From Fratercula arctica (lineage: Eukaryota > Chordata > Aves > Charadriiformes > Alcidae), in the NCBI GenBank assembly GCA_947846985.1, contig CANTUZ010000003.1:95322674-95386673 (forward strand): a DNA stretch of 64,000 nucleotides, given 5' to 3'. Below the pieces are notes generated by a model, which made no database searches, had not been told where the DNA came from, and saw only the letters and a program-made list of their open reading frames with translations. Positions 26,020 through 38,161 of this stretch are shown one piece after another. The first letter of the stretch is position 1; each line of letters opens with the position of its first letter. The position numbers and the translations under genes were made by a program.

Positions 26020-29000
26020 GGAGTTTAGACCAATGTTTCTGTTGTATCAGCTAAAGCAATTTTATTTCAATCATTAGATTTGTCCTAGTTTATACTCACA
26101 GATGTTAAAAGACATTCTGCTCTTTTTCACAATTAATAAAATCAAAAAAAATTGCTGGTTTCTAGTACCTTTTTTAACACTTTCTTCTTAAAAACTATAG
26201 CAACAAGATAAAGTGTTCATCTTGTGGCACCTAAGCAGTGGCAGTGACTAGTATCTGATCATGAGGACATTCAGCCATACCTTTAAAATTAAACATAGTC
26301 TTTAAAACAGGATAACTGGATTATAACTGCTTAATAGGAAAGATCATTGGCATTCTTGAGCTGTGCCTGGGCATTGTTTTGGACAAGCATTAGTTGGTCT
26401 GGACCAAAGTCAGGCCAGGAACTGCTTTGAGAATGCAATAGTGATAGACAATGCAGTTTCCTTGCCTGTGGCCATGTTCTGGCACTGTTTGTTTTCCTGG
26501 TGTAAGTTCAGCTGCTGGCAACGATACCCAGAATTTTCTGCCTTTCTTTGAAGTCAGCCACACCACTGCTGGTGCTTGATATCCCTTCTAACTTAAATTA
26601 ATGTAAAGGATACATAACATAGCTTTCTTTTAATGCCTTTGATAATACTCATTAGTTTACCTTCTCTTAAGTATTTGCAAATCCATTTGAAAACACCAGT
26701 TCTTGAAAAACTAGATAATTTATTGTGCAAGAGCATTAAAAAATACTTGTGTATAGAAAAAACCCAGAAAATAATATAATGCAAAAGGAAACATTTTTGT
26801 ACCAAATTAGAAGTCTGTAATAATGAGAAAAATACAAACCATAACTACTAATTAAAATTTTATTTTTTAAGTTCTTTTATTTGTCTGGTGCTATTCATTT
26901 TTGAACCTTGATGTGAAAACTTGCTGCCAAAACTGAAGAATCAACAAGTATGCCTGAACTGAGTGCTTTTCTTTCCATCATAGAAAAATAAATCACATGC
27001 TGACAGAAAAAAAAAAAAAAGCCGCCTCAGTTGCATATTTTTATTTTAAAAAATCAATAAGAAATGAACTGAATTGATAGTTAAGTTTGAATTGTTAAAT
27101 GTGAATCATTCTACATAATTCCTGTTTCATTCCAGTTAATTTTTGTTCAGCTGATAAACTAAGAAATTTCTTTTTTTACCTTCTCACTTTTCAGTTCAGC
27201 ACATGGCACAGCAAAGAAATGAATTTAGAATATTTTCATGCATACATTTCCAGTACCCTCTGAACCTCACTCTAATTCTCATGATAGCATAATCTCTCAA
27301 ATTATGTCTCTGAACATTTATAGACAGATGCATCTATTGTCAGCTGAATTCCCTATTTCTCCTCTATCCTATTGTATCATCTCTCCTGATACTTTTGAAG
27401 TTTTACCCTAATTACATCAAACCCTGATTAAAGCCCTTGCGTCTCCTTTGCTCTTACCAGTTTACAGGGAAACTTGAAGTGAAAATCTTTTCAACTCTTC
27501 TTGCAAAATGAAAGGCAACAGAGTTTTATGGATGAACTGGTGTTTCTAATGATATAGTTTGGAATGTGGCTGTAATCATTATGACATTAAGACTTGGCGA
27601 ATTATCCGAGTGTCTTTCCGAAGTACTTAGCTCTTTCTTGATATCCACGTTGAATCCCGCAGATTCATGCTATTTGCCATTTTGTCAGTATTCATTGTTG
27701 AGGTTGTTACAAAGAATTAAGATGGTGTGTTGTTGCTGCATTTCTTTTTATAACATACCAATGGACTTATCCATACTAAACAGGAAATCAGAATTACTTA
27801 AGTATATTTCCTTATGCTGTCTATTGAGCTCATATTCTTTATAACATTTTTTCTGTTTGCTTCAGTAAAGTTATCCTTTGTCAGTGGTTGAACCCATGCA
27901 CTAAGATACCATTTTATAATCTCTGTGTAAACTGAAATTCTATTTTTATACCAGTAGTTTATCCTTTTTCCTGTTGTTACTTTGTTGGGTTTTTTTCATT
28001 TTCTTTTTTAATATCTTTTAAAAAAATACAGAATAGCCATCCTTAAAGTATCTTGGTTCATTGATTGGGATTCATGGTGATGGTTCATGTTAGTGAATCT
28101 AACAGTGCCAGTCCTTAGCACCAGAGCTCTCTCCAGAGTGTCTACTCCCTATGACTTTACTATGAAGTATAAATTCCTTTAATTGCAACTCAATTAAAAA
28201 TAAGTTTGTTACAAGTGAATATATAGATGTATATATTAGTTAGAAAATTAGTGGTCTGTGGTGGTAGTATTTAAAATGACTGACAAACTATGCAAGTTGT
28301 GAACTTCAGAATGACTCTTCACTGGATTGCTGATATTCATTAACATTACACACTGCCAAAGGTTAATTCTTAATCACTGTTAATCATGATAATTGCCTGT
28401 ACAATACCATTAGTCCTTACCATTAGAAACTTTATAAACTAACACTATTTTATTTATATATGTATATTTATTTATAATTTATGTTTATATAATTGTGCAG
28501 TACTATGGAACTGATACTGTTTAGTTAGCGCTGTGGCTGTTGATGGTTCTTAGTTGCTGAGGTCAAGGTAGTCAGTACCTAGAGTTCTTCAGTGAGGGAA
28601 GCAGGAACCACAGTGGCTTGTCTTCTTTCTTTCCTGTCTTTCCTCACTTATCATCAGTCTTTTATGTTTCCTGACTCCTCCTCAAAAGGAAAGTGTGATC
28701 TTACCTGCCCTTGACATCTTACTTTTGAAATCAGGACCCCTTCTTGTTTCACTTACTTTTGCAGAGACAGACATCTTTCCTGCCTGCTCATCCTTTAGAG
28801 TTTACTTCTGGCACATGTTTTCTTAACACCCTATTTGTGCAGCTCTATCACAGGTCTCCATTTGCCCCTTCACAGTTATGGATATTATTTATATATTTAA
28901 GTGTAGTTGTGTTGCAAAATGCTGTAAGTGGTATTACAGTATTATGAAATGCTTATTCATTTTCTCTAGTTATGATATTTTAGTGTGCTTATGTCTGGAA

Positions 29001-29400
29001 CAAATATTAGGTACAGTTCCTTTAGCCTGCTTCTAAGCACCCTTTTTTGGTGCAGTGGTCCTTTTCTTTGGCTACATATGATACAGATCTGAGTTTTGTT
29101 TAATGTTATGACTGGGTCACATGTGGGTCCTCAGTGAAAAATTGTAGATAGTTTTGTAATGTTACTTTTATGCCTCTAATTCTAGGAGCTAGCGTTTTCT
29201 TTTCAGAGGTGATTCTGGTGCTGAAACACCTCTTTCCCACTAACTTCTGCAAAGACAGAAGTTGGTAAATGCCAGTGTCACCTTTTAATATGAGGAGGCT
29301 TAGGTTCCTTAAGCACTTGTGAGAAATTACTCATAATGTGTAAAAATGTTGTCTGTACTTAAATGCTCTTCATTTAAACCTTTTTGTTGTTTATCCCAGT

Positions 29401-29454
29401 TGGACTAGATGATCTGAAAGGTCCCTTCCAACCTAGGCAATTCTATGATTCTAT
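29401..29454 (+). mobile_element. Very short CR1 3' end
   Basis: Only the last ~53 bp of a CR1, from GGACTAGATGATCTG to the tail ATTCTATGATTCTAT. Identical over 52 bases to the end of the copy at 9612-9824, so both come from one subfamily. Confidence 0.93.
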
Positions 29455-31559
29455 AAGAGGCCTTCGTTTTCCTATTTCCCTTTAGACTCCAATTTGAAAT
29501 ACTGAGTTGTGTTTGTAGTGGAGGGTCTTTTGAGTAATTTCAGCACTCATCTCAAACTGTGCTAGTCTTCCTTAGCAATGCTTCTTCAATTAGTAACCAC
29601 ACCAAGATCATCTTTCTTCATCTTCACTTAGGTAATAATTTATGCCAGCTGACAATTTGGGTAACCATACTGTCAACCAGAGTTAGACTTACTCTAACTC
29701 CTTCCTGTTACTTTCTCAGTCCATTCCCAAATACAACATTTTGCCCTGTAGCTCCCCTCTTTGCCTCTGAGTATTTGAAGCCACATCTTCTTTTCAGAAT
29801 AAAAAAGTAGTTTTTCATTAGTGTAACTGTTGTCTACCTGTACTGAGTTCTTAAAAAAGGACTAGTCTTATGTCATTACTGTTCTCAGTGTTATGCATAC
29901 CATGAACTGTAATTACGGTACCGTTACAGAAATGTAGCATACTGTTTTCCTCCTTTTTTTCCCCCCTTCCGGGGAGGATTTATTTGGAAAAGCAAAGTTG
30001 AAATCAGCCTCTGCATTTCCGCAGAACTATGCAAGAATTTTTCTGTGCTAAATTGTATAAGCAGGTGATTCATAAATTAGGGATGGGTGAATATCTGAAA
30101 GATCCATAAGTAAAAGCAGGCATATTTATGCAGTATATTTTTAAGTTATGCTTATTTCTAAATGAATCTATTTAAAACTATCATGGAATTCAAAAGTAAA
30201 TCATGGTATGATTATAATTTGAATGCTGAGTTCAGTCTGCCTTCTGTTTTTACTGGCACTCCTTTAAACTACTGTTAGACTTTTTCTTACTTTTTCTGCC
30301 CCAGAAGCTGTAAACAGCTTTTCCCACAGATGGAGATCAGCTTGGCATTTAATGGTCCCAGATGCCAAACTCTGGAACATTTTTTGCAAGCAGCATCTGG
30401 CTTCTTAGCTGGCATTTCTTCAGGGTTCTTTGGCCAGCTCTTCCTCTCTTACTGCAGAGACATTTCCCAAAATATTTGTCTGTTGCACTTCTGGCTTATC
30501 TTTGGCTCTGTCTTATATTTTTTTTCTCATCCTACTGCTAAGTTATGTATGTACCTCTTACTCAAAACCATCTTCAAAAGATTGATATGGACAGGAGATT
30601 TACTAATGAATTAGTTAAAGAAATTTGTGAAAGCACAAACAAACATTTCTTCCAAAGATAGTAAGTCTTTCATAGTTTCATCTCTGGTAATACTGCTAAC
30701 AACTGGAAATGTGTAGTGTGCTGCTTGTTATACTGCAGTGTGTGAAACCAGCTTTAGGGTTTTCGTTGCCTTAGGCAAACAACAAAATATCGCTGTGCTA
30801 TCTCAGTAGCATCTACTAAAAAGTCACAGACATTTTGCACCCCTTAGGGCATATTTTGGCCATTTTTCAACAGTTTACTGAAAGGACAGTGGCATTTTTG
30901 TTCTAAATCACAATGAAATATGAAATTTAAACCAACACATAGTAAGTACCTGGAAAATACCTCACCCCCCCAAACCAGCTTATCAACTTTTCCTTCCCGA
31001 ACAGTAGAATTGCTCCTCCTGGTATATTTAATCATTAGATGATGTATTTTAAATAAATGTTTTATAATATCTTTCAGTTACAGACACCCAAAGAGACATG
31101 AAGTAATCATTTAATGAACTCACAGGTTAAAGGGAAGGAGTACAAAACAGTGTCTAAAATAATGAGGTACCCAAGGCATAGCTTTGAGAGTGCATGAAAT
31201 GTCATATCAAAGTTACCTGAATTCATCATAGCTGTACGGCAGTTAAACACTTCCAATGTAAATAATGTACAAATACATGAGCACAGCTAACAGACAGATA
31301 ACAGATGAAGCAGTTTGCACAGCAGTTTCTGGACTCTGGCTTGACATACACTAGATTTTCTAGGAACTACTTCTGGGGTCATCAGAGGACTGCTGTGAAC
31401 TCTTTGAGGAGCTTCAGGGTGCCTGCTACTCCTGGGAAAGGGATAGCTACAGGGGACTGTGACTGCTAGCAAGCTGTAGGAGTTTCCCACAAGCTTTGTT
31501 GTCAACTTTTCTTGATCGATGGGGACTTTGAGCTTTTTGTTTCCAGCTGACTCCTCGTT

Positions 31560-33390
31560 AGGGACAGTCAAACATTCTAGAAAGAGTGTATGTAACTACC
31601 AAGCTCAGAGCACAGCCAATGGAGGCAGTAATGTAGAAGGAGTCAGAAAATTTGTTGAGGACACTGTGTACTTAGTGAGGTGCTACAGGGCACTATCGCT
31701 GACCATCCACAGTAGCAACTACCTCAGCACATTAGAGATCTCAAACCAGACTGAGCTCCTCAGGGGGCACGTAGTTCTAAAAGCCGAGGTGTATGGGACC
31801 TCTTGCTGAGGCTAGGACCAGAGCATACAGTATCCTTGCCTGCAGGTGGTACTTGTGCACTGGAGAAGGATCTGTGTTGCCAAGTAAATGAACTACAGGA
31901 GGCAGTCAGCAGACTGCACAGCTTCAGAAATTATGAGAACAACATTATATTGTCCAAGACCCTGCAGATACAAGAAAATGAACTCATAAACATAGTGAAG
32001 GTGGGCCAGACAGAGTCTGTGCTTAGGAGGTTTAGAAATGGAGACTCCAGTGATCATGAAGACTGGAAGCTTGTGACATTGACAGTAGGATGGGGGCTCC
32101 TGTCCTATCTGCAGCTACAGAGTAGTTTCTGTGATCTGGTAGCAGAGGAGGGACTGGAAGCTCTGTCCAGCAAAGTACCTGAATCAGCTGAACCTGAGCC
32201 ATGAGATAGCACTGGGAGGAAAGGGTGAGTGATTGTACTGCAAGATGCCCTCTGCAGTGTCCTGATAGGATGTATCATAAGTCCTGAGGGCGGCTGGCTG
32301 ATGTCATTGCGAGACCACTCTTGATAATCTTTAAAAGGTCTTGGTGACTGGGGGAGGTTCCTAAGGATTGGAAGAAAGACACAAAATGGAAATATCCTAG
32401 AGAATGGAATGCAAAAAGACAGAAAAAGCAAGGCCAGAAATGGAAAATGTCACTGATGTCTTCAAGAAAGGTAAGAAGGAGGATCTGGGAAATCATTGAC
32501 CAGTCAGCCTCACCCTGACCCTTGGGAAGGTGGTGGAGCAAATAATCCCTGAAAACGTTTCCATATACGTGATGAAAAAGGTGATTTGGAGCATGGATTT
32601 ACAAAGGGGAAAGCATGTCTGACGATAGCATTCAATGAGATGACTAGCTTGACAGATAAGGGCAGAGTTGTGGATGTTGTTTATCTTGACTTTAGCAAGA
32701 CTTTAGACACGATCTGCCATAACATCCTCATAGACAAAACTAGCTCAACTGCCAGACACAAAGACCAGCTGGTGATCAGTCAGTGGTGGTGTATCCACAA
32801 GGTTAGTAAGGAAGGTCAACAGCATCCTGGGCTTCATTAGGAAGAACACCACCAGCAGGTTGAGGGAGATGATCCTTCCTCTCTACTTAGTACTTGTAAG
32901 GTAGATCTGGAGTGCCGTGTCCTCTTCTGGGCTCTCCAGTACCAGACAGACATGGATAAACTGGAGAGAGTCCAGCAAAAGGCCTCTAAGATGATCCAGG
33001 GACTGGAACACCTCCATATGAGGAAACACTTAGCAGGATCAATGTCTGTGATATTGGGAGAGGATGGGGCTAGGGAGAGGACACAGGTAAAGAAGACAGA
33101 GCCACTCTTTTGAGTGGTGCCCAGTCAAAGGAGAACAGGCAACAGGCACAAACTGAAATACAGGAAGGTTCATTTAAATGTAAGAAAAATCTTTTTTTTA
33201 CTGTTAGGGTGATTGAACACTGGAACAGGTTGCCCAGAAAGGTTGTGGAGTATCTATCCTTGGAAATGGCCAAAATGCAACTGGACAAGGTCCTGAGCAG
33301 CCTGCTGTAGTTGACCCTGCTGTGAGCAGGGGAGTTGAACTAACCGATCTCCAGACATCCCTTCCAACCTCAATGATTTTGTGCATTTCT
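31560..33390 (+). mobile_element. CR1 LINE, decayed, with large internal gaps
   Basis: Order of recognisable parts: ORF1 coiled region (CCQVNELQEAVSRLHSF) near 31875, RT N-terminal part near 32280-32570 (ADVIARPLLIIFKRSW-like, then a degraded NYRPVSL-type block), RT motif A YLDFSK near 32682, the ORF2 C-terminal part from 32840, and a 3' UTR ending CTTCCAACCTCAATGATTTTGTG near 33385. The ORF1 end, the endonuclease and the RT block with motifs B and C are missing. The 5' limit is uncertain and could reach about 31330. Confidence 0.85.
32586..32840 (+). pseudogene. CR1 reverse transcriptase fragment with motif A
   Basis: Open for 84 residues: EHGFTKGKACL followed by VVDVVYLDFSKTLDTICHNI, which is RT motif A with its catalytic Asp (YLDFSKAFD in the family). 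The sequence then jumps to a short piece that does not continue the palm domain. At about 32804 it re-enters CR1 in another frame at the C-terminal segment. No motif with the paired catalytic Asp remains. Confidence 0.85.
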
Positions 33391-36300
33391 ATTTCTTGCT
33401 GTAATCGTCCAGGTTTTTGTTGCCTGTTTATATGCATAGGTCCCTCAAAGTTTGGGCATAAGTAGCTGATTTTGACAGTAAAATTCGACACAAGTATACA
33501 TAAACATCTACACCGGTTACTCTGCACTTCAGAATAGAAGGTCTACTCTTATGCTCAATCTAAGTCAAATCCATGCAATTCTATATTTGCAGGTTTTTGG
33601 TTCTGGTATGTATTTGTGGATTCTGACATTTTTAAATAGCAAGTTCCAGATATGCCCATAAACTAAGATGTTTATCATATATGTAATTATTATAGTTAGG
33701 AATAATAAAAAAATAGTGAGCTACATACATAAAGGTGGTATTAATTCAACAGTTTCCAGTCATAAGATTTGTATGGAAAGATTTAAAAGACAAACATGAA
33801 GGAAAGGGCTAAAGAAGAACTCAAGCTTGAACTGTGCTTCTGTTACATTTCTCCTCTGGTGCCTGAAGTGAAAACACAGAAGAAAACCATGGATGTAAAC
33901 TTCTCTTTCATTTCTTCTCTCACAGATGATGAAATGGGGTGGGATGGAGATGCCAGTTTCTGTAAGCATAGGCTGGCATAATTTGTAACAGCATTGGAGA
34001 AGAAATATTGAGTTCTACCGATTTTTATCCCTGGGTGTGGAGAACAAGCAGATTGAGTACCCTTTCCCTTTTGAGGAAAAGCCTTAGGGTAAATCCTCAA
34101 GCACACTGAGGTACCTCTTGTCTTATCTTCAAACCAAAGGTCCTTGACTTCAAGGTCACTGCTGAAGAGAAAATGCACAGAAGAGTAGACACATGCAATG
34201 GTAAGGATGCTGTGAGTGAGGGCCAAAGGAGAAATCTGTCAGTCATCTGCAAAGGCCAGTTTTAAAACTGTACAAGCACACACCGAGTAGGCTGAAGTGT
34301 GTATGAACAGGTGAATTCAGTGCTCTGGTGCATGTAAAGGACATAGAAATTATTTGCATCTAAGCATGAAGAAGATAGCCAGATAGTTTTGCAGAGGTGG
34401 AAGAATTGATTTTGCATGAGTTTGCCAAAACTGGGTTAGAAAAACACATGGACTTCCTTTTTAACAAAGGAACTGTTCAACAGATGAATTCAGAATTTGC
34501 TCAAAGACATTGAGGTGAAAGAAGCAGAAGTTTGGAGAAGCAGTTTGGACCATCTCAGAATATTCCCGTTGTTCAGGTTTGAAGATAAGATGGTGGTGCA
34601 TTGGAAGGCAGGTATGTGAGCTAAAGTGGTAGATAAAAGGGTGGATAAAACTTAAGGAGTGCAAGAGAGATAGAAAGCTGGGTGCTCATAATGAGATTTA
34701 GTCTAATAAATAAAAATGATAGAACAAAAAAATGTCCTATTGCCTTCAATGCAAATGACAACAGGTAGCATTGTTTCTTTGATTATTTTTTTTTAATTTA
34801 TTTTGTCATAACCTATTTATGGTTACCTTAAGGGAAGTGTGTAACTTTTAATTTTTCTGCCTGACAGATCTTCGATGGAAGTCATCCCCCCATCATGTTA
34901 CATAGCAATGGTATTAAAACTGAAATTCAATGGCTGGTCTTCTGTAGCCACGGTTCTGGACAATAACAAAAGTGCTGCCACCACTAAGTATTCTTTGGGG
35001 GGAAGAGTGAGAATTAAAACTAGAATGCGTAGAAATAAGATAGGTGATGAAGAAAAGATGGGTTGAAAAGGTTTGCAAGACGGACTTCACTACCTCATTA
35101 TTTCTAATCCAAATCCGTTATAATGCTTCTGTTGCAGATGATTCATAATAGTCTCGATTTTGCTTTTCTTTTGCCCTTCATTTAATAGTTCCCTTAAAGC
35201 ACATTCACTTTTTTTATTTGGGAAACCTTAGTAAAATAGGAAGTTCAAACAAACAAACAAAAAATGGTGCTGACACTTTAAAAATGGCTCATTAGAAATG
35301 AATGGGAAAACCATCTGTCATTGTTAGCTGCAGATTAGATGTTTCGTGCATCAGCAGTGTCTAATACATGCACGAAGGAACAAAATTTAGAAAGGATTAT
35401 GGGCATCGCAGCTGACATTATATGCTGTTGAACTATGGAGAATGGGTAACAAACAGTTCCACATAAAAGTACAAGATGTAGATCACCATTGTCTTTACTA
35501 TAAAATCTGTATTTTTTCCTTTGATTTGAATGGTCGTAAGTAAAACCTACATGTTGCACTTGTTAAAACAGAATAGGTTTCATCGGTTTCATAGATATTG
35601 TTCCTTTTACCCAACTTCTTAAAGGAATTTTCAAGTGGTTAAGAATCAAAATTTTTGTAAATGAATTATGTCAATTTTAATGCCAAGGTGTTACCTGTGT
35701 TTATTTTGTACTGAACTAACTTTCCAACCAAACAAGAGCAAAGTTTCATCTTCAATTATGAGCCATTTTCTTTTGAAGTAGAGAAAGATTTTTAGAGAAT
35801 AGCAGTCACAATTTCCTTATTACTAACAACATACAAGACTATTTTGCAGACAGCATTTTCTCTGATTTGGGAGATTAGGGGGAGAAAATGAGGCCTGACT
35901 ATATATTTAGTAGTAGTGTAGGTGAATACATTTTAGTTATGTCAAGCAGTTCAGTAGTGAAATACTATCTAACCCAGGCAGCATTGATTTCTATCAGTGG
36001 TGCTCAGACACCTTAGATGAGTAGATTGTATTACCATCGTTAGGTCACTGGGGTGATGAAGATAACATATGTGAAAAAGAATTCTGCAAAACTTAACAGA
36101 ATGGAGGAAAATCTAGCATATGTGAAACTGGCAGTATATGACCTAGAGTATGGAAGTAAAAAGAGAGTTTTGTTTTGTTTTTCAATTTAAGACATGATAA
36201 AAGAAATTAATGTAAGACTTTTCTTTTAAAAAATCTATTTTTTAAAACAAGATTGTGGTACCAGCTACAAAATTAGTTTCGGAGAAAATTATAATTGGAT

Positions 36301-37512
36301 GTTCAGAAAATATATTTTTGAAAAAGTATGAATTATTCAGCTGCAGCAGTTGCATCTTTGAAAAGATTGCTTGTATATGATAGTACAATATGAAATATAT
36401 GTACGCATGTACAAATTATGTGACGTGGCTCTAGTATGAGTAAACTCTATATAATTGTGTATAATACACAATACATAATTAGAAAATCAACATCACCTTC
36501 CCCACTCCTAGTTTCTGTGGGTAATCAAATTTTAGTTAATAGTCTTTTCGGGTTTGCCTGGGATTTAAAGCATTATGTTCTGTTAGATCAATAAAAGTAT
36601 TATTGGAAAGTTTATTTAGAGTGCAATTGCAGATAGTACACTATTAGAAGTCTTCCATAAAAGCAGTGCTTGCTCTTCAGCAATAGCAAGCAGACTAATG
36701 CAGGATCTGTAATTATCATATTTGCCAGTTTGGATGTGTGAAAAAAAATAATCTATCATAGTTATAATAGGAAGCCTTTATCTTTGAAGGTCACAAGTAG
36801 AGAAAAGGGAGGACAGATACAAAAATCACACCTCTCTATGAGCATCCATAAGTATTGTTATGTATGCCTCTTAGGCCTGTTCATTCCCTGTCTGGAAGGG
36901 GCAGTCATAAAATTTTCATAGGTTTTCTCTATTGAAATAACTCAGTGAGACAGCCATAGTAGAAAGCTGGATTGTTTATATTACACTAGATATCAAAGGT
37001 AGATAAACACATAACTGACTGTTGGAGACCAACTGAAAATATTTTTTGTTATTTGCTTTTGTACTTTTATATCAGAACAATAATCTTTTTAAGGACAAAG
37101 CCATTTCTGAAGTGCTGGTTGCCAGGACATGACAAGTTGAATTTTGTTTTGTAACAGAATCTGTAATAGGGAAATATCTACTTCATCTTGTGACTACAGT
37201 ATTTGAGCAACATCTATTTTTTTTTTTTTTTTTAACTTGAGAAATGCTGTCTGAGTTGAACTTAAAAATGCTTACTTTTGCTCTTTTCTTATTGTTTATA
37301 TGCTTGTAAGTTGTGGCACTCCTTTGTAAAATATTTCATGGGTTTACTTAAGTAATTCGTCTTAGGCAAACTTAAGGCCTGTGTTAGGTGATCTTTGGTA
37401 AATTTAGTTGTGGCAAGATGAAATGCTACTGCCTCAGTTATTTATTGGAAGTTACAGTCCTCATACATGATTAGGTAAATGGTAAGACATTGTAATTTGG
37501 ATTATAATTAAT

Positions 37513-38161
37513 TGTCCTGTTTTGAGGGACACAGGACTAATTTCTCTTCTAATGCATGGGAAAACTGCACTTTTAGAAGACTCTGGTGTCTGAATTTGTG
37601 AAAATACTGACTTTATAGCCAGCTATGGTATGTGGGTTTCAAGGTCTCAGTGTTCTCTAGCCTAGCCAGGTGCAGGGATGACGAGGAGCGAGACCCGGGC
37701 ACTTGACCCAAGCTGACCAACAGTGTTATTTCATACCATGAATATCACATTCAATATAAACTAGAAAGTTTGCTGGAAGTTCTCTCTCTTCCTTGATGGC
37801 TGTGATCCTGAAAACTTCTTGCCCCGGTGCCAGAACCCTGAGCCCTTCCCTTTCTCCCAAAGCCGTAGCGCTCGCAGTGTCCGACATATGCTGTCCACTA
37901 CTGGGAGTGCACAGCTTCCTGCTCATAGAATTGGCTGAGTATAGTCCTTGTGTATTTTACATTGGTAGTGGGATCAATACTGGGTCTTTAGTATTATTAT
38001 TGTTAATTACTTAGACTTACTCTATTAAATCTGTTCATATTTAAGCCCTTGGGTTTCCTTGTTTTTTCTCGATTCTGCTTCCCAGGTGGGGAGGGGTCAT
38101 CGGGTCATAAAATAATTGTCTAAATGAGAACAAATTACTGTGGGTTCCTCAAACCATAACA
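37513..38161 (+). mobile_element. Solo LTR with perfect 5-bp target-site duplication
   Basis: A 649-bp TG...CA element starting TGTCCTGTTTTGAGGG and ending CAAACCATAACA. The pentamer TTAAT occurs directly before (37508-37512) and directly after it (38162-38166), the 5-bp duplication expected for a retroviral-type integration. Inside are TATAAA at 37755-37760, CTGGGAGTGCACAGCTTCCTG near 37902, ATTAAA (polyadenylation-signal-like) at 38024-38029 and TTTTCTCGATTCTGCTTCCC near 38064, all as in avian ERV LTRs of this kind. No internal viral sequence is adjacent, so it is the product of LTR-LTR recombination. Confidence 0.92.

Larger units (their letters stand above)
23518..26020 (+). mobile_element. 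CR1 LINE with 5' end and ORF1, lacking its 3' end
   Basis: Unusual for CR1, this copy keeps its 5' region and ORF1 and runs through the ORF2 endonuclease into the reverse transcriptase, but stops near 26020 without the ORF2 C-terminus, 3' UTR or tail. Landmarks: ORF1 coiled region (QVENTLQQVAELQEAVRRL) near 23830, ORF1 end near 24355, ORF2 start (NTRSMGNKHEELE-like) near 24470, endonuclease-to-RT linker 25067-25489, RT 25582-26019. ORF1 lacks the SGNH-like block and carries a frameshift near 23990. ORF2 is broken by several frameshifts. The first 670 bp are nearly identical to the inverted copy at 62.9-63.65 kb. Confidence 0.92.

Noticed and set aside
26343..26560. GC-richer stretch possibly from an LTR or DNA transposon
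   Set aside because: No terminal repeats, tail or recognisable protein; too little to name.
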